A stretch of 64,000 nucleotides of DNA, from assembly GCA_030681795.1 (NCBI GenBank), contig JAUXRG010000108.1, positions 1 to 64,000 of the forward strand, in the 5' to 3' direction. Below are positions 17,936 through 28,200 of the stretch, piece after piece; position 1 is the first letter of the stretch, and each line of letters begins with the position of its first letter. The notes under the pieces are model-generated. The model was given only the letters and a program-made list of their open reading frames with translations. It did no database searches and was not told the DNA's origin. The translations under genes were made by a program, and so were the position numbers. This stretch comes from Rubrivivax sp. GTDB lineage: Bacteria; Pseudomonadota; Gammaproteobacteria; Burkholderiales; Burkholderiaceae_C.

Positions 17936-19843
17936 CTAGAACCACTCGTCGCGCATCTCGCGCACCAGCGGCTCGCGGCGCGAGACCACGGCCAGCCAGG
18001 CGTCGATCTTCGGCAGCTCATAGGCGTAGAAGTAGCGCATGGCCGCGAGTTTGCCCGCGCTGAAGTCGCTCTCGGTGCGCGCGGCGGCCAACGCCACGTC
18101 CAGCCACACCCAGGCGAGCACGACATGGCCGAAGGCCTGCAGGTAGGGCGTGGCATTCGCCAGCGCTTCCTCGGGCACGCCGGTGGCCCAGGCGGCCTGT
18201 GTCGCCGCGCCCAGCTTCTGCAAGGCATCGGCCAGCGCGCGCGACGGCCCGGCCAGGGTGGGCTGCTCGGCGGCCCGCGCGATCGTCGCCCCCATGCGCG
18301 CGGCCAGCAGCTTCAAGCCCGCGCCGCCGTTCATCACCACCTTGCGCCCGAGCAGGTCCAGCGCCTGGATGCCGTGCGTGCCTTCGTGGATCATGTTCAG
18401 GCGGTTGTCGCGCCAGTACTGCTCGACCATGAAATCGCGCGTGTAGCCGTAGCCGCCCAGCACCTGGATGGCCAGCGAGTTGGCCTCCAGGCACCACTCG
18501 CTGGGCCAGCTCTTGGCGATGGGCGTGAGCACCTCGAGCAACGTGCCGGCTTCGGCCGCGGCCGTCAGGCCGCTTTGAAGAACGGCGGCGGACTCGCCGG
18601 TGTGCTGTTCGTCGACCAGGCGCGCGCAGTACAGCGCCAGCGCCAGGCCACCTTCGACATAGGCCTTTTGCGCCAGGAGCATGCGCTTGATGTCGGCATG
18701 CCGGATCAGCGGCACCTGGGGCTGCGCAGCGTCCTTGCCCGCACCGGTCACGGGCCGCGAAGGCGGCCCCGACTGAAGCGGTCGGCCCTGGCTGCGCTGG
18801 CGGGCGTACTCCAGGCTCTGCTCGTAGCCGGCATAGCCGAGCATCGCCGCGCCCATGCCCACGCCGATGCGCGCCTCGTTCATCATGTGGAACATGCAGC
18901 GCAGGCCCTCGCCCGGCCGCCCCACGAGGTAGCCGATGGCCCCGGCGCCGCGGCCGTCGATGCCGCTGCCATTCGCCGCACGCACGGGGCAGCGGCCCTC
19001 GCCGAAATTGAGCAAGGTGTTGGTGATGCCGCGATAGCCCAGCTTGTGGTTCAGGCCGGCCAGGGCCACGTCGTTGCGTTCGCCGGTGAGCGCGGCCTGC
19101 CCGTCGACCAGCATCTTGGGCACGATGAACAGCGAGATGCCGCGCACGCCCGCCACCAGCTTGCCGTCGGGCCCGGGGATCTTGGCCAGCACCAGGTGCA
19201 CGATGTTCTCGGTGATCTGGTGCTCGCCGGCGCTGATCCACATCTTGTGGCCGCTCAGGCGGTAGCGTGGGCCCAGCGGGTCGGCGTCGAAGCCTTCGCC
19301 CGAGTGGTCCAGATCAGGCACGGCCTTGGTCGACAGGTCGCCCAGCGACGAGCCGGCCTGGGTCTCGCTCAGGCACATGGTGCCGAACCAGCGGCCGGCG
19401 AACAGATGCTTGGCGAATACCTCGCGCTGCAGCGGCGTGCCGTGCGCCATCAACAGGTTGGCCGCGCCGTTGGTGAGCATGGCGTAGCCGCCCATGGCCA
19501 CGCTGGCCTTGCTGAAGAAGGCGTTGGCTGCCGTCTCGATGACACAAGGCAGTTGCATGCCGCCCAGTTCGTAGTCCTGCGCGGCGGCGAGCATGCCCGA
19601 CCCGACATACGCGGCCATCGCGTCGTGCGTGGCCTGTGGCAGGTGCACGCACTGGCCATCGAAGTGCGGCTCCTGGGTGTCGGCCAGGCGGTTGAAGGGC
19701 GCGAATTTCTCGCGTGCGATCCGTTCGCAGGTATCGAGCACCGAGGCGAAGGTCTCGGCCGAGTGGTCGGCAAAGCGCGCTCGCGCGAGCAGCGAGCCGA
19801 CCCGCAGCCAGTCATCGAGCAGGAAGTCCAGGGTGGCGCGCAT
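17936..19843 (-). CDS. Acyl-CoA dehydrogenase, long form (DmdC/FadE-like)
   Basis: A 635-residue flavoprotein. The core carries GTMCLSETQAGSSLGDL, YRLSGHKMWISAGEHQ, MMNEARIGVGMGAAMLGY and the C-terminal LEANSLAIQVLGGYGYTRDF. An extra C-terminal helical domain of about 150 residues is typical of the 3-methylmercaptopropionyl-CoA dehydrogenase-like group. Residues about 353-370 (QSGPPSRPVTGAG) look inserted relative to the family; they are encoded by a GC-rich hairpin at 18752-18769. It lies 12 bases after a thioesterase and 24 bases before the SDR. Confidence 0.9.
   Translation of the reverse strand: MRATLDFLLDDWLRVGSLLARARFADHSAETFASVLDTCERIAREKFAPFNRLADTQEPHFDGQCVHLPQATHDAMAAYVGSGMLAAAQDYELGGMQLPCVIETAANAFFSKASVAMGGYAMLTNGAANLLMAHGTPLQREVFAKHLFAGRWFGTMCLSETQAGSSLGDLSTKAVPDLDHSGEGFDADPLGPRYRLSGHKMWISAGEHQITENIVHLVLAKIPGPDGKLVAGVRGISLFIVPKMLVDGQAALTGERNDVALAGLNHKLGYRGITNTLLNFGEGRCPVRAANGSGIDGRGAGAIGYLVGRPGEGLRCMFHMMNEARIGVGMGAAMLGYAGYEQSLEYARQRSQGRPLQSGPPSRPVTGAGKDAAQPQVPLIRHADIKRMLLAQKAYVEGGLALALYCARLVDEQHTGESAAVLQSGLTAAAEAGTLLEVLTPIAKSWPSEWCLEANSLAIQVLGGYGYTRDFMVEQYWRDNRLNMIHEGTHGIQALDLLGRKVVMNGGAGLKLLAARMGATIARAAEQPTLAGPSRALADALQKLGAATQAAWATGVPEEALANATPYLQAFGHVVLAWVWLDVALAAARTESDFSAGKLAAMRYFYAYELPKIDAWLAVVSRREPLVREMRDEWF
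18752..18769. repeat. Hairpin-forming insertion inside the acyl-CoA dehydrogenase gene
   Basis: GGGCCGC (18752-18758) and GCGGCCC (18763-18769) pair around GAAG. The surrounding bases encode about 13 residues (QSGPPSRPVTGAG) that separate GRPL from KDAAQPQVP, which I would expect to be nearly adjacent in this family. It resembles a palindromic repeat captured in frame, but I found no second copy in the window. Confidence 0.4.
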
Positions 19844-19855
19844 CGTGCCGCCCTT

Positions 19856-20278
19856 CTACACCTTCGCGCTCACCAGGGCCATGGTGGCCGAGGCCTTCAT
19901 CACCAGCGTGCGCTGGCCGTCGGCTTCGGCATAGACCTCGGCTTCGACGAAGCTCAGCGTGCGCCCGGCCTTGAGCACATGGGCATCGCACACCAGGCGC
20001 TCGCCCTTGCCCGGGCGCAGCATGCTGGTCTTGAGCTCGGCGGTCATCGCCAGCAGACCCTCGGGGGCCATCGTTTGCGCGGCGGCGCCCATCGTGTGGT
20101 CGGCCAGCGTGACCATCACGCCAGCGTGCACCTGGCCGGTGTGCTGCAGCATGCGCCGGGCCACAGGCAATACCGTGCTGATGCGCCCTTCGGCCACCGC
20201 CACCGGCTCGATACCCAGGTCCACCATGAACGGCGCCATGCGGAAGAACGCGCGCGCCGCTTCGAGATCGATCTTCAC
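19856..20278 (-). CDS. PaaI-family hotdog thioesterase
   Basis: A 140-residue hotdog protein. Key parts are FFRMAPFMVDLGIEP, the active-site region HTGQVHAGVMVTLADHTMG and the C-terminal beta strands ending TMALVSAKV. It would hydrolyse acyl-CoA. The GTG at 20278 is chosen because it lies four bases after the upstream gene's stop; a longer frame from 20326 would overlap that gene. It is paired with a second thioesterase of the same fold in the operon. Confidence 0.85.
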   Translation of the reverse strand: MKIDLEAARAFFRMAPFMVDLGIEPVAVAEGRISTVLPVARRMLQHTGQVHAGVMVTLADHTMGAAAQTMAPEGLLAMTAELKTSMLRPGKGERLVCDAHVLKAGRTLSFVEAEVYAEADGQRTLVMKASATMALVSAKV

Positions 20279-20282
20279 CGGC

Positions 20283-20713
20283 TCATTCCCCGCCCAGTCG
20301 AACGATGGTGCCCAGCGCCGTGGCACAGAGTTTTTCCACGCCGTCCTTTATGGCGAAGACGTCGCAGCGGCACACCGCCTGCGTCTTGCTCACCGCCACC
20401 ACCTCGGCGCGGGCGACCAGCCGCTCACCCAGCGCCGGCCGCACGTAGTTGATCTTGAATTCGGCCGTCACCACAGGCACCGCCAACGCACCGCCGCCGG
20501 CATAGGTGAGCGCGTTGTCGGCGAGGTAGCTGACCACGCCGCCATGCGCGAACCCGTGCTGCTGCATCAGCTCGGCGCGCAGCGGCAGCTCCAGCGTGCA
20601 GCGGCGTGCGTCCCAGGCCGTGAGCTCGGTGCCGAGCAAGCGGCTGAAAGCCTGCTGGCCGAGCACGCTGCGGCCCAGGGCCAGCATCGCATCGGGATCG
20701 GCTGCGGGCGCCG

Positions 20714-20717
<4 letters not shown>
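20283..20717 (-). CDS. PaaI-family hotdog thioesterase
   Basis: A 144-residue hotdog protein with [20 protein letters not shown] (the active-site HGG) and [21 protein letters not shown]. The GTG at 20717 overlaps the thiolase stop (GTGA), so thiolase and thioesterase are coupled. The frame upstream of it is open but overlaps the thiolase and is not family-like. It may release free acid or rescue CoA when downstream steps stall. Confidence 0.87.
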
Positions 20718-21889
<1,172 letters not shown>

Positions 21890-21925
21890 GATGCTTGTTC
21901 CTTCAACGCATTCAGGTAAACGGAA

Positions 21926-24055
21926 TCAGGTGAAAGACCGGCCTTCGGCCGCCAGCCTGGCCAGCAGCGGCGCGGGTTGCCAGAACGAGGCGTCATCCAA
22001 CGGGTTGGCGGCGAAGCGTTTCATCGCCTGCACCACGTTGAACAGCCCCTGCTGGTCGGCATAGCACATCGGGCCGCCGCGGTGCAGCGGGAAGCCGTAG
22101 CCGGTGAGGTAGACCATGTCGATGTCGCTGGCCTTGCTGGCGATGCCGTCCTCGAGGATCCGCGCGCCCTCGTTGACGAGCGAATAGACGAGCCGCTGCA
22201 CGATTTCTTCGTCGCTGATCTTGCGCGGCGTGAGGCCCAGCGCCGCGCGGTGCTTCTCGATCATCTCCAGCACCACCGGCGAGGCGATGGCGTCGCGCTT
22301 GCCGGCCTGGTAGTCGTACCAGCCGGCGCCCGTCTTCTGGCCGAAGCGGCCCATTTCGCACAGCAGGTCGGCCGTCTTGCTGTAGCGCATGCCGGGCTTT
22401 TCGACATAGCGGCGCTTGCGGATCGCCCAGCCGATATCGTTGCCCGCCAGGTCGCCCATGCGGAACGGACCCATCGCGAAACCGAACCTCTCGGCCGCCT
22501 TGTCCACCTGCTCGGGCGTGCAGCCCTCGTCGAGCAGGAAGCCGCCCTGGCGTCCGTACTGCTCGACCATGCGGTTGCCGATGAAGCCGTCGCACACGCC
22601 TGAGACCACCGCCGTCTTGCGGATCTTCCTGGCCACGGCCATCACCGTGGCCAGCACGTCCTTGGCGGTCTTCTCGCCACGCACCACCTCGAGCAGTTTC
22701 ATGATGTTGGCGGGGCTGAAGAAGTGCATCCCCACCACATCCTGCGGCCGCTGCGTGAAGGCCGCGATCTTGTTCACGTCCAGCGTGCTGGTATTGCTGG
22801 CCAGGATGGCCCCGGGCTTCATCACCTTGTCCAGCGCCTTGAAGACCTGCTCCTTCACGCCCATGTCCTCGAACACCGCCTCGATCACCAGGTCGGCCTG
22901 AGCCAGGTCGGCGTAGTCCAGCGTCGTGCTCAGCAGCGCCATGCGGGCCTCAAACTTGTCCTGCGCGAGCTTGCCCTTCTTGACCTGCGTTTCGTAGTTC
23001 TTGCGGATGGTCGCCACGCCGCGGTCCAGGGCGTCCTGCTTCATCTCGAGCATGACCACCGGGATGCCGGCGTTGAGGAAATTCATGCTGATGCCGCCGC
23101 CCATGGTGCCCGCGCCGATCATGGCCACCTTGGCGATGGGGCGCGTGGGCGTATCGGCCGGTACGTCGGGGATCTTGCTCGCCGCGCGCTCGCCGAAGAA
23201 GGCGTGGCGCAAGGCCTTGGATTCGGGCGTCATCATCAGCGTGATGAAGAGCTCGCGCTCGTAGGCCAGGCCGTCGTCGAATTTGCCCGTCTTGGAGAAC
23301 CTTACGGCGGCCTCCACGGCGTCCACGCACTTGGCCGGCGCGGGGAAATTCTTGGCCATGCCCTTGACCATATTGCGCGCGAAGCCGAAATAGGCATCGG
23401 CATTCGGGTGCGTGGCCTTGAGGTCGCGCACGCGCGGCAGCGGCGCGCCCGCGGCATGCTTGGCCGCCACCTCACGCGCGAAGGCGCAGGCGCCATCGAG
23501 CAGGTCGCCTTCGATGATGCGCTCGAAGAGTTTTTGCCCCGGGAGGGCCGCGAGCAGCTCGCTCTTCACCGGCTCGCCGCTGACGATCATGTTCAGCGCG
23601 GTCTCCACACCCGAATTGGCGCCGAGAGCGCGAGGCAGCCGCTGCGTGCCGCCGGCGCCAGGCAGCAAGCCCAGCTTCACTTCGGGCAGCGCCACGTTGG
23701 CTCCCGGTGCGGCGACGCGGTAGTGGCAGCCCAGGGCGAGTTCCAGCCCGCCGCCCATGCACACGCTGTGGATGGCCGCGACCACCGGCTTGGTGGCGTT
23801 CTCCAGCTGCAGGATCAGGGAGAGCAGATTCGGTTCGGCCAGCGCCTTGGGCGAGCCGAACTCCTTGATGTCGGCCCCGCCCGAGAAGGCCTTGCCCGCG
23901 CCGGTGACGACGATGGCCCGCACCGCGGCGTCGGCGAGCGCACGGTCAACGCCGGCGCTGAACTCGCGCCGGGTCTCGAACCCCAGGCCGTTGACCGGCG
24001 GGTTGTCCAGGGTGATGACGGCCACGCCGTCACGGACTTCGTACTTGGCGCCCAT
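21926..24055 (-). CDS. FadB-like bifunctional enoyl-CoA hydratase / 3-hydroxyacyl-CoA dehydrogenase
   Basis: A 709-residue fusion. The N-terminal crotonase domain (about 1-190) has AGKAFSGGADIKEFG and MGGGLELALGCHYRVA with the two catalytic acid positions. The NAD-binding domain (about 297-480) has AMIGAGTMGGGISMNFLNAG and the catalytic histidine in GMHFFSPANIMKLLEVV. The C-terminal domain repeats follow. ATG at 24055 follows GGAG. The open frame goes further upstream, but that region holds the promoter. It is the first gene of the operon and would hydrate and oxidise enoyl-CoA. Confidence 0.95.
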   Translation of the reverse strand: MGAKYEVRDGVAVITLDNPPVNGLGFETRREFSAGVDRALADAAVRAIVVTGAGKAFSGGADIKEFGSPKALAEPNLLSLILQLENATKPVVAAIHSVCMGGGLELALGCHYRVAAPGANVALPEVKLGLLPGAGGTQRLPRALGANSGVETALNMIVSGEPVKSELLAALPGQKLFERIIEGDLLDGACAFAREVAAKHAAGAPLPRVRDLKATHPNADAYFGFARNMVKGMAKNFPAPAKCVDAVEAAVRFSKTGKFDDGLAYERELFITLMMTPESKALRHAFFGERAASKIPDVPADTPTRPIAKVAMIGAGTMGGGISMNFLNAGIPVVMLEMKQDALDRGVATIRKNYETQVKKGKLAQDKFEARMALLSTTLDYADLAQADLVIEAVFEDMGVKEQVFKALDKVMKPGAILASNTSTLDVNKIAAFTQRPQDVVGMHFFSPANIMKLLEVVRGEKTAKDVLATVMAVARKIRKTAVVSGVCDGFIGNRMVEQYGRQGGFLLDEGCTPEQVDKAAERFGFAMGPFRMGDLAGNDIGWAIRKRRYVEKPGMRYSKTADLLCEMGRFGQKTGAGWYDYQAGKRDAIASPVVLEMIEKHRAALGLTPRKISDEEIVQRLVYSLVNEGARILEDGIASKASDIDMVYLTGYGFPLHRGGPMCYADQQGLFNVVQAMKRFAANPLDDASFWQPAPLLARLAAEGRSFT

Positions 24056-24073
24056 GGCGTCTCCTCGAAAGAC

Positions 24074-24120
24074 AGAATAGAACGGTCGTTCGATTCTATG
24101 GATGACGCGACGCCGGTCAA
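24074..24120 (-). promoter_or_regulatory. Promoter and overlapping TetR-type operator of the acyl-CoA operon
   Basis: On the minus strand TTGACC (24120-24115) and TAGAAT (24098-24093) are 16 bases apart, a good sigma-70 promoter. Overlapping the -10 and the likely start is a palindrome at 24095-24076 made of the half sites AATCGAACG and CGTTCTATT, two bases apart, with one mismatch. Such short palindromes with GAACG half sites are typical of TetR-family repressors that sense acyl-CoA. No TetR gene is encoded in this window. Confidence 0.65.
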
Positions 24121-24237
24121 TGTCACTGGCGGGACAAGAGGCGCGCAGGCCGGTCCGGCGCCGGGCCGCCCCAAGCCGGATTGAGCCTACCTTGGGGGTT
24201 GGCGAAGGCGCGAAGCGACAAGCCTGGGGGCCAACAG

Positions 24238-24933
24238 TCAGACCTCCAGCCACTCCTTGCGCACATAGGCATTGCCGCGCAGCTCCGCCGGCGTGCCTTC
24301 GAAGACAATCTGGCCGTGGCCCATCACCAGGCAGCGGTCGGCCACCTGCAGCGCGATAGTCAGCTTCTGCTCCACCAGCAGCACCGAGATGCCGCGGCGC
24401 TTGAGTTCGCGCAGGTACTCGGCCACCTGCTCCACGATCTTCGGTGCCAGGCCCTCGGTGGGCTCGTCGATCATGATGAGCTCGGGGTCACCCATCAGCG
24501 TGCGGCACAGCGTGAGCATCTGCTGCTCGCCGCCGGAGAGCACGCCGGCCTCGGTGTGCTGGCGCTCCTTCAGGCGCGGGAACAATTTATACATGTCGTC
24601 GAAGGCCCAGCGGGGGTTCTTCGCGCCGCGCTTTTGCCCGAGCAGGAGGTTCTGCTGCACCGTCAGCGTGGGGAAGATGTCGCGGTTCTCGGGCACGTAG
24701 CCGATGCCGGCGTGGGCCACTTCGAAGGCCTTCTTGCCGAGTATCTCGCGGCCCTTCCAGCGCACCGACCCGGCACCGTCCACCAGCCCCATGATGGCCT
24801 TCACCGTGGTGCTGCGGCCCGAGCCGTTGCGCCCCAGCAGAGAGACGATCTCGCCGGCGCCGACCTCGAAACTGACCCCGTGCAACACGTGGCTCTTGCC
24901 GTAGAAGGCGTGGACGTCCTTGAGCGCGAGCAT
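24238..24933 (-). CDS. livF: ABC transporter ATP-binding protein, LivF type
   Basis: A 231-residue ATPase of a branched-chain amino-acid or related importer. The Walker A segment reads GRNGSGRST at 34-42, so the usual lysine is arginine 40. The signature LSGGEQQML and Walker B LIMIDEPTEGL are standard. It begins MLALKDVHAFYGKSHVLHG. Two bases separate it from LivG upstream. The family position is clear; the arginine substitution is shared by some betaproteobacterial LivF proteins as I recall, so it may not abolish function. Confidence 0.9.
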   Translation of the reverse strand: MLALKDVHAFYGKSHVLHGVSFEVGAGEIVSLLGRNGSGRSTTVKAIMGLVDGAGSVRWKGREILGKKAFEVAHAGIGYVPENRDIFPTLTVQQNLLLGQKRGAKNPRWAFDDMYKLFPRLKERQHTEAGVLSGGEQQMLTLCRTLMGDPELIMIDEPTEGLAPKIVEQVAEYLRELKRRGISVLLVEQKLTIALQVADRCLVMGHGQIVFEGTPAELRGNAYVRKEWLEV

Positions 24934-24935
24934 GT

Positions 24936-25757
24936 TCAGCGCCCTTGCGGCCCGGCGGGTCGCGCGGGCGTGGCCGCCCCGGCCGCCGCCTGCGTGTCAG
25001 CCAGCACCGAGCCGAGGTAGGCTTCCTTGACGCGTTCGTCGGCGCGCACCTTCTCCGGCGTGTCGAAGGCGATGACCTCGCCGTAGACGAGCACGGCGAT
25101 CTTGTCGGCGAGACCGAAGACCACCCCCATGTCGTGCTCCACGGTAAGCAGCGTCTTGCCCACGGTCACCTCGCGGATGAGGTTGACGAAGCGCGTGGTC
25201 TCGCTGCGGCTCATGCCGGCCGTGGGTTCGTCGAGCAGGATCACGCTGGCGCCGCCGGCGATGGTGATTCCGATCTCCAGCGCGCGCTGCTCGGCGTAGG
25301 TGAGGTTCATCGCCAGCACGTCGCGCCGCTTGTGCAGCTTGATCATGTCCAGCACCTCCTCGGCGCGGTCGTTGGCGTCGCGCGCGTCGGCGAGAAAACG
25401 CCAGAAGGCGTACTTGTAGCCCAGGCTCCAGAGCACGGCACAGCGCAGGTTCTCGAATACCGACAGGCGCGTGAAGAGGTTGCTCACCTGGAAGCTGCGC
25501 GCCAGGCCGCGGCGGTTGATCTCGTAGGGCTTGAGCCCGTCGATCTTCTTGCCGTGCAGCAGGATGTCGCCCTGGCTGCTGCCGAAGCGCCCACTGATGA
25601 GGTTGAACAGCGTGCTCTTGCCCGCCCCGTTGGGGCCGATCACGGCCACGCGCTCGCCGGGGCGAACGGCCAGGCTGGCGCCGCGGATGATCTCGGTCTT
25701 GCCGAAGTTCTTGCGCACGTCGCGCAGTTCCAGCGCGAACTCGGCCGCCGCACTCAC
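24936..25757 (-). CDS. livG: ABC transporter ATP-binding protein, LivG type
   Basis: A 273-residue ATPase with canonical Walker A GPNGAGKST, the LivG-type segment INRRGLARSFQVSNLF, a signature loop NLTYAEQRALEIG (degenerate, as usual in LivG) and Walker B VILLDEPTAGM. The GTG at 25757 overlaps the stop of livM (GTGA). The C-terminus is extended by an Ala/Pro-rich tail. It pairs with LivF as the nucleotide-binding dimer. Confidence 0.92.
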   Translation of the reverse strand: MSAAAEFALELRDVRKNFGKTEIIRGASLAVRPGERVAVIGPNGAGKSTLFNLISGRFGSSQGDILLHGKKIDGLKPYEINRRGLARSFQVSNLFTRLSVFENLRCAVLWSLGYKYAFWRFLADARDANDRAEEVLDMIKLHKRRDVLAMNLTYAEQRALEIGITIAGGASVILLDEPTAGMSRSETTRFVNLIREVTVGKTLLTVEHDMGVVFGLADKIAVLVYGEVIAFDTPEKVRADERVKEAYLGSVLADTQAAAGAATPARPAGPQGR

Positions 25758-27055
25758 AGGGCCGTCTCCCGACGCTTGATCTCGCGCTCGATGTCTTCCT
25801 GCACCAGGCCCCATTGCAGGGTGAACTGGCGCCGCACGAGCTCGAACAGCGCCAGGCCCACGACGAGCACGAAGACGGCGCCGACCCAGCTGTCCGTACC
25901 CTTTGCATCCACGGTGACGCCCATGAAGTTCAGCTGCGATGCACCTGCATCGCCAAGCTGCAACTGATACGTCATCTCGATCATCGCGCCGGCCCCGAGC
26001 AGGGCCGCCGCGCCCGTGCCGGCCAGCGCCAGGTACGAGGCCCACAGGGGCCGCAGCTTGCCGAAGGCCGCCACGCGCAGGTTCATCATGATCAGGCTGG
26101 CGATGCCGCCGGGCGCATACATCACCATGAAGAGGAATACCAGGCCCAGGTAGAGCAGCCAGGCGCGCGTGAACTCCGACAGCAGTGCGCCGGCCAGCAC
26201 CATCAGCACCGCGCCGATGACGGGGCCGAAGAAGAAGGTGGCGCCGCCGAGGAAGGTGAACAGCAGGTACGCGCCCGAACGCGACGCGCCCACGACTTCC
26301 GCGGTGGCGATCTCGAAGTTCAGCGCGTACATCCCCCCCGCAATGCCGGCGAAGAAGCCCGAAACGATGAACGCCATGTAGCGCACGCGCTGCGTGCTGT
26401 AGCCGATGAACTCCACGCGCTCGGGGTTGTCGCGCACGGCATTGAGCATGCGGCCCAGCGGCGTGCGCGTGAAGGCGAACAGCGCCGCCGTGCAGATGAA
26501 GGTGTAGGCGGCGAGCAGGTAGTAGACCTGGATCTGCGGCCCGAAGCTGATGCCCCACAGCGACCCGCTGGCCGCGCGGTTGGCCGAGACCCCGCCTTCG
26601 CCGCCGAAGAACTCGGGCACCATCAAGGCCATCGAGAACACCAGCTCACCCAGGCCGAGCGTGATCATCGCGAACGGCGTGCCGGCTTTCTTGGTGGTCA
26701 CGAAACCCAGCACGACGGCAAACGCCGCGCCGGTGACGCCCCCCACCAAAGGAATCAGACTGACCGGCAAGCCGAACGTGCCGGCTCCCACCCCGACCAG
26801 CGCGTGGATGGCCACGAAGGACGCCAGGCCGGTGTAGACCGAATGGCCGAAGCTGAGCATGCCACCCTGCCCCAGCAGCACGTTGTAGGACAGGCAGGCG
26901 ACGATGCCGATGCCCATCTGCGAGAGCAGGCTGGCGGAGAAACTGCTGGTGAACACCTTGGGCGCCAGCAGCAGCACCAAGGCATACAGACCCCAGATGA
27001 GGTAGCGGCCGACGTTGATCGGCTTGAAGCGGTAGTAGGGGCGCGCGGGGGTCAT
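25754..27055 (-). CDS. livM: ABC transporter permease, LivM type
   Basis: A 433-residue integral membrane protein with about ten hydrophobic segments, including YLIWGLYALVLLLAPKVF and GFVTTKKAGTPFAMITLGLG, the conserved LivM motif. An internal loop at about 375-400 (YQLQLGDAGASQLNF) and a C-terminal cytoplasmic tail make it longer than many LivM proteins. It starts five bases after the livH stop and is coupled to livG. Confidence 0.92.
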   Translation of the reverse strand: MTPARPYYRFKPINVGRYLIWGLYALVLLLAPKVFTSSFSASLLSQMGIGIVACLSYNVLLGQGGMLSFGHSVYTGLASFVAIHALVGVGAGTFGLPVSLIPLVGGVTGAAFAVVLGFVTTKKAGTPFAMITLGLGELVFSMALMVPEFFGGEGGVSANRAASGSLWGISFGPQIQVYYLLAAYTFICTAALFAFTRTPLGRMLNAVRDNPERVEFIGYSTQRVRYMAFIVSGFFAGIAGGMYALNFEIATAEVVGASRSGAYLLFTFLGGATFFFGPVIGAVLMVLAGALLSEFTRAWLLYLGLVFLFMVMYAPGGIASLIMMNLRVAAFGKLRPLWASYLALAGTGAAALLGAGAMIEMTYQLQLGDAGASQLNFMGVTVDAKGTDSWVGAVFVLVVGLALFELVRRQFTLQWGLVQEDIEREIKRRETAL

Positions 27056-27060
27056 CGTCC

Positions 27061-28095
27061 TCAGCCTTCGCGCGTGCCGAGCAGCCCCTTGGGCCGGAAG
27101 ATCAGGATCAGCACGAGGAACAGGTAGGGCAGGATGGGCGCCACCTGCGACAGGGTGAGCTTGAACAAGGTGCTGGCGGCCCAGGCCGGATCGAGATCCA
27201 GCCCCAGGCCCAGCCAGGCACTGGCCAGGGAGTAGTCCAGCGCCACGGCGAAGGTCTGCACCACGCCGATCAACACCGAGGCCAGGAAGGCCCCGGCCAG
27301 CGAGCCCATGCCGCCGACCACCACCACGACGAAGATCACCGGGCCCACGGTGGCCGCCATCGACGGCTCGGTGACGAAAGTGCTGCCGCCGATGACCCCG
27401 GCCAGCCCGGCCAGCCCGGAACCGGCGCCGAACACGAGCATCAGCACGCGTGGCACGTTGTGGCCCAGGGCCTCGACCATCTCGGGGTGGGTCAGCGCGC
27501 TCTGGATCACCAGGCCGATGCGCGTGCGCGTGAGCAGCAGCCAGAGCGCCACCAGCATGGCCAGCGCCACCAGCATCATGAAGCCGCGCGTGGCGGGAAA
27601 CGGCGAACAGACCACGCGCACGGCGGCGTCGGCCGCCTGGCAGGCCACCGCCGGCGCGGCGCCCCACACCCAGTGCATGCCATCGACCGAGGAATTGATC
27701 AACGTGAAGGCCGGGCCGCGCAGCATTTCCGGCGGCGGGAAGTCCACCGCCGTGCGACCCCAGATCAGCTGCACCAGCTCCAGGATCACATAGGACAGCC
27801 CGAAGGTGATGAGCAACTCGGGCACATGGCCGAACTTGTGCACGCGGCGCAGGCTGTAGCGTTCGAACAAGGCTCCCAGCGCGCCGGCCACCAGCGGCCC
27901 CAGCACCAACGCGGGCCAGAAGCCCACCAGCCGCGAGACGCTGTAGGCCACGTAGGCACCGACCATGTAGAAGCTGGCGTGGGCGAAATTGAGCACACCC
28001 ATCATGCTCAGGATCAGCGTCAGGCCCGAGCTCAGCATGAACAGCAACAGCCCGTAGCTCAGGCCGTTGAGCAAGGAAATGGTGAAGAACTCCAT
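27061..28095 (-). CDS. livH: ABC transporter permease, LivH type
   Basis: A 344-residue integral membrane protein starting MEFFTISLLNGLSYGLLLFM, with the LivH motif LTLILSMMGVLNFAHASFYM and the C-terminal LVLILIFRPKGLLGTREG. It forms the transport path with LivM. It lies downstream of the binding-protein gene, separated by a terminator-like hairpin, so the binding protein is probably made in excess over the membrane parts. Confidence 0.93.
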   Translation of the reverse strand: MEFFTISLLNGLSYGLLLFMLSSGLTLILSMMGVLNFAHASFYMVGAYVAYSVSRLVGFWPALVLGPLVAGALGALFERYSLRRVHKFGHVPELLITFGLSYVILELVQLIWGRTAVDFPPPEMLRGPAFTLINSSVDGMHWVWGAAPAVACQAADAAVRVVCSPFPATRGFMMLVALAMLVALWLLLTRTRIGLVIQSALTHPEMVEALGHNVPRVLMLVFGAGSGLAGLAGVIGGSTFVTEPSMAATVGPVIFVVVVVGGMGSLAGAFLASVLIGVVQTFAVALDYSLASAWLGLGLDLDPAWAASTLFKLTLSQVAPILPYLFLVLILIFRPKGLLGTREG

Positions 28096-28130
28096 CGTGC
28101 GGTTCGGGCGATGCTCAGCGCCGCCAGGGC

Positions 28131-28170
28131 AAAAGAAAAGGGCCCGCCGACCTTAGCGCGGTCGGGCCCT
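28131..28170 (-). terminator. Terminator-like hairpin between binding protein and livH
   Basis: On the minus strand AGGGCCCG (28170-28163) pairs with CGGGCCCT (28146-28139), extended by ACC/GGT, followed by TTTTCTTTT. It sits 30 bases after the binding-protein stop and just before livH. Partial termination here is the common way to raise binding protein over permease. Confidence 0.75.
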
Positions 28171-28200
28171 GGCTCGGCCGGCGTGCGGCCAGGCGGCGGC

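Noticed and set aside
24238-24933. LivF as a dead gene because of the Walker A change
   Set aside because: All other motifs, the length and the operon position are intact, so I treat it as a variant, not a pseudogene.
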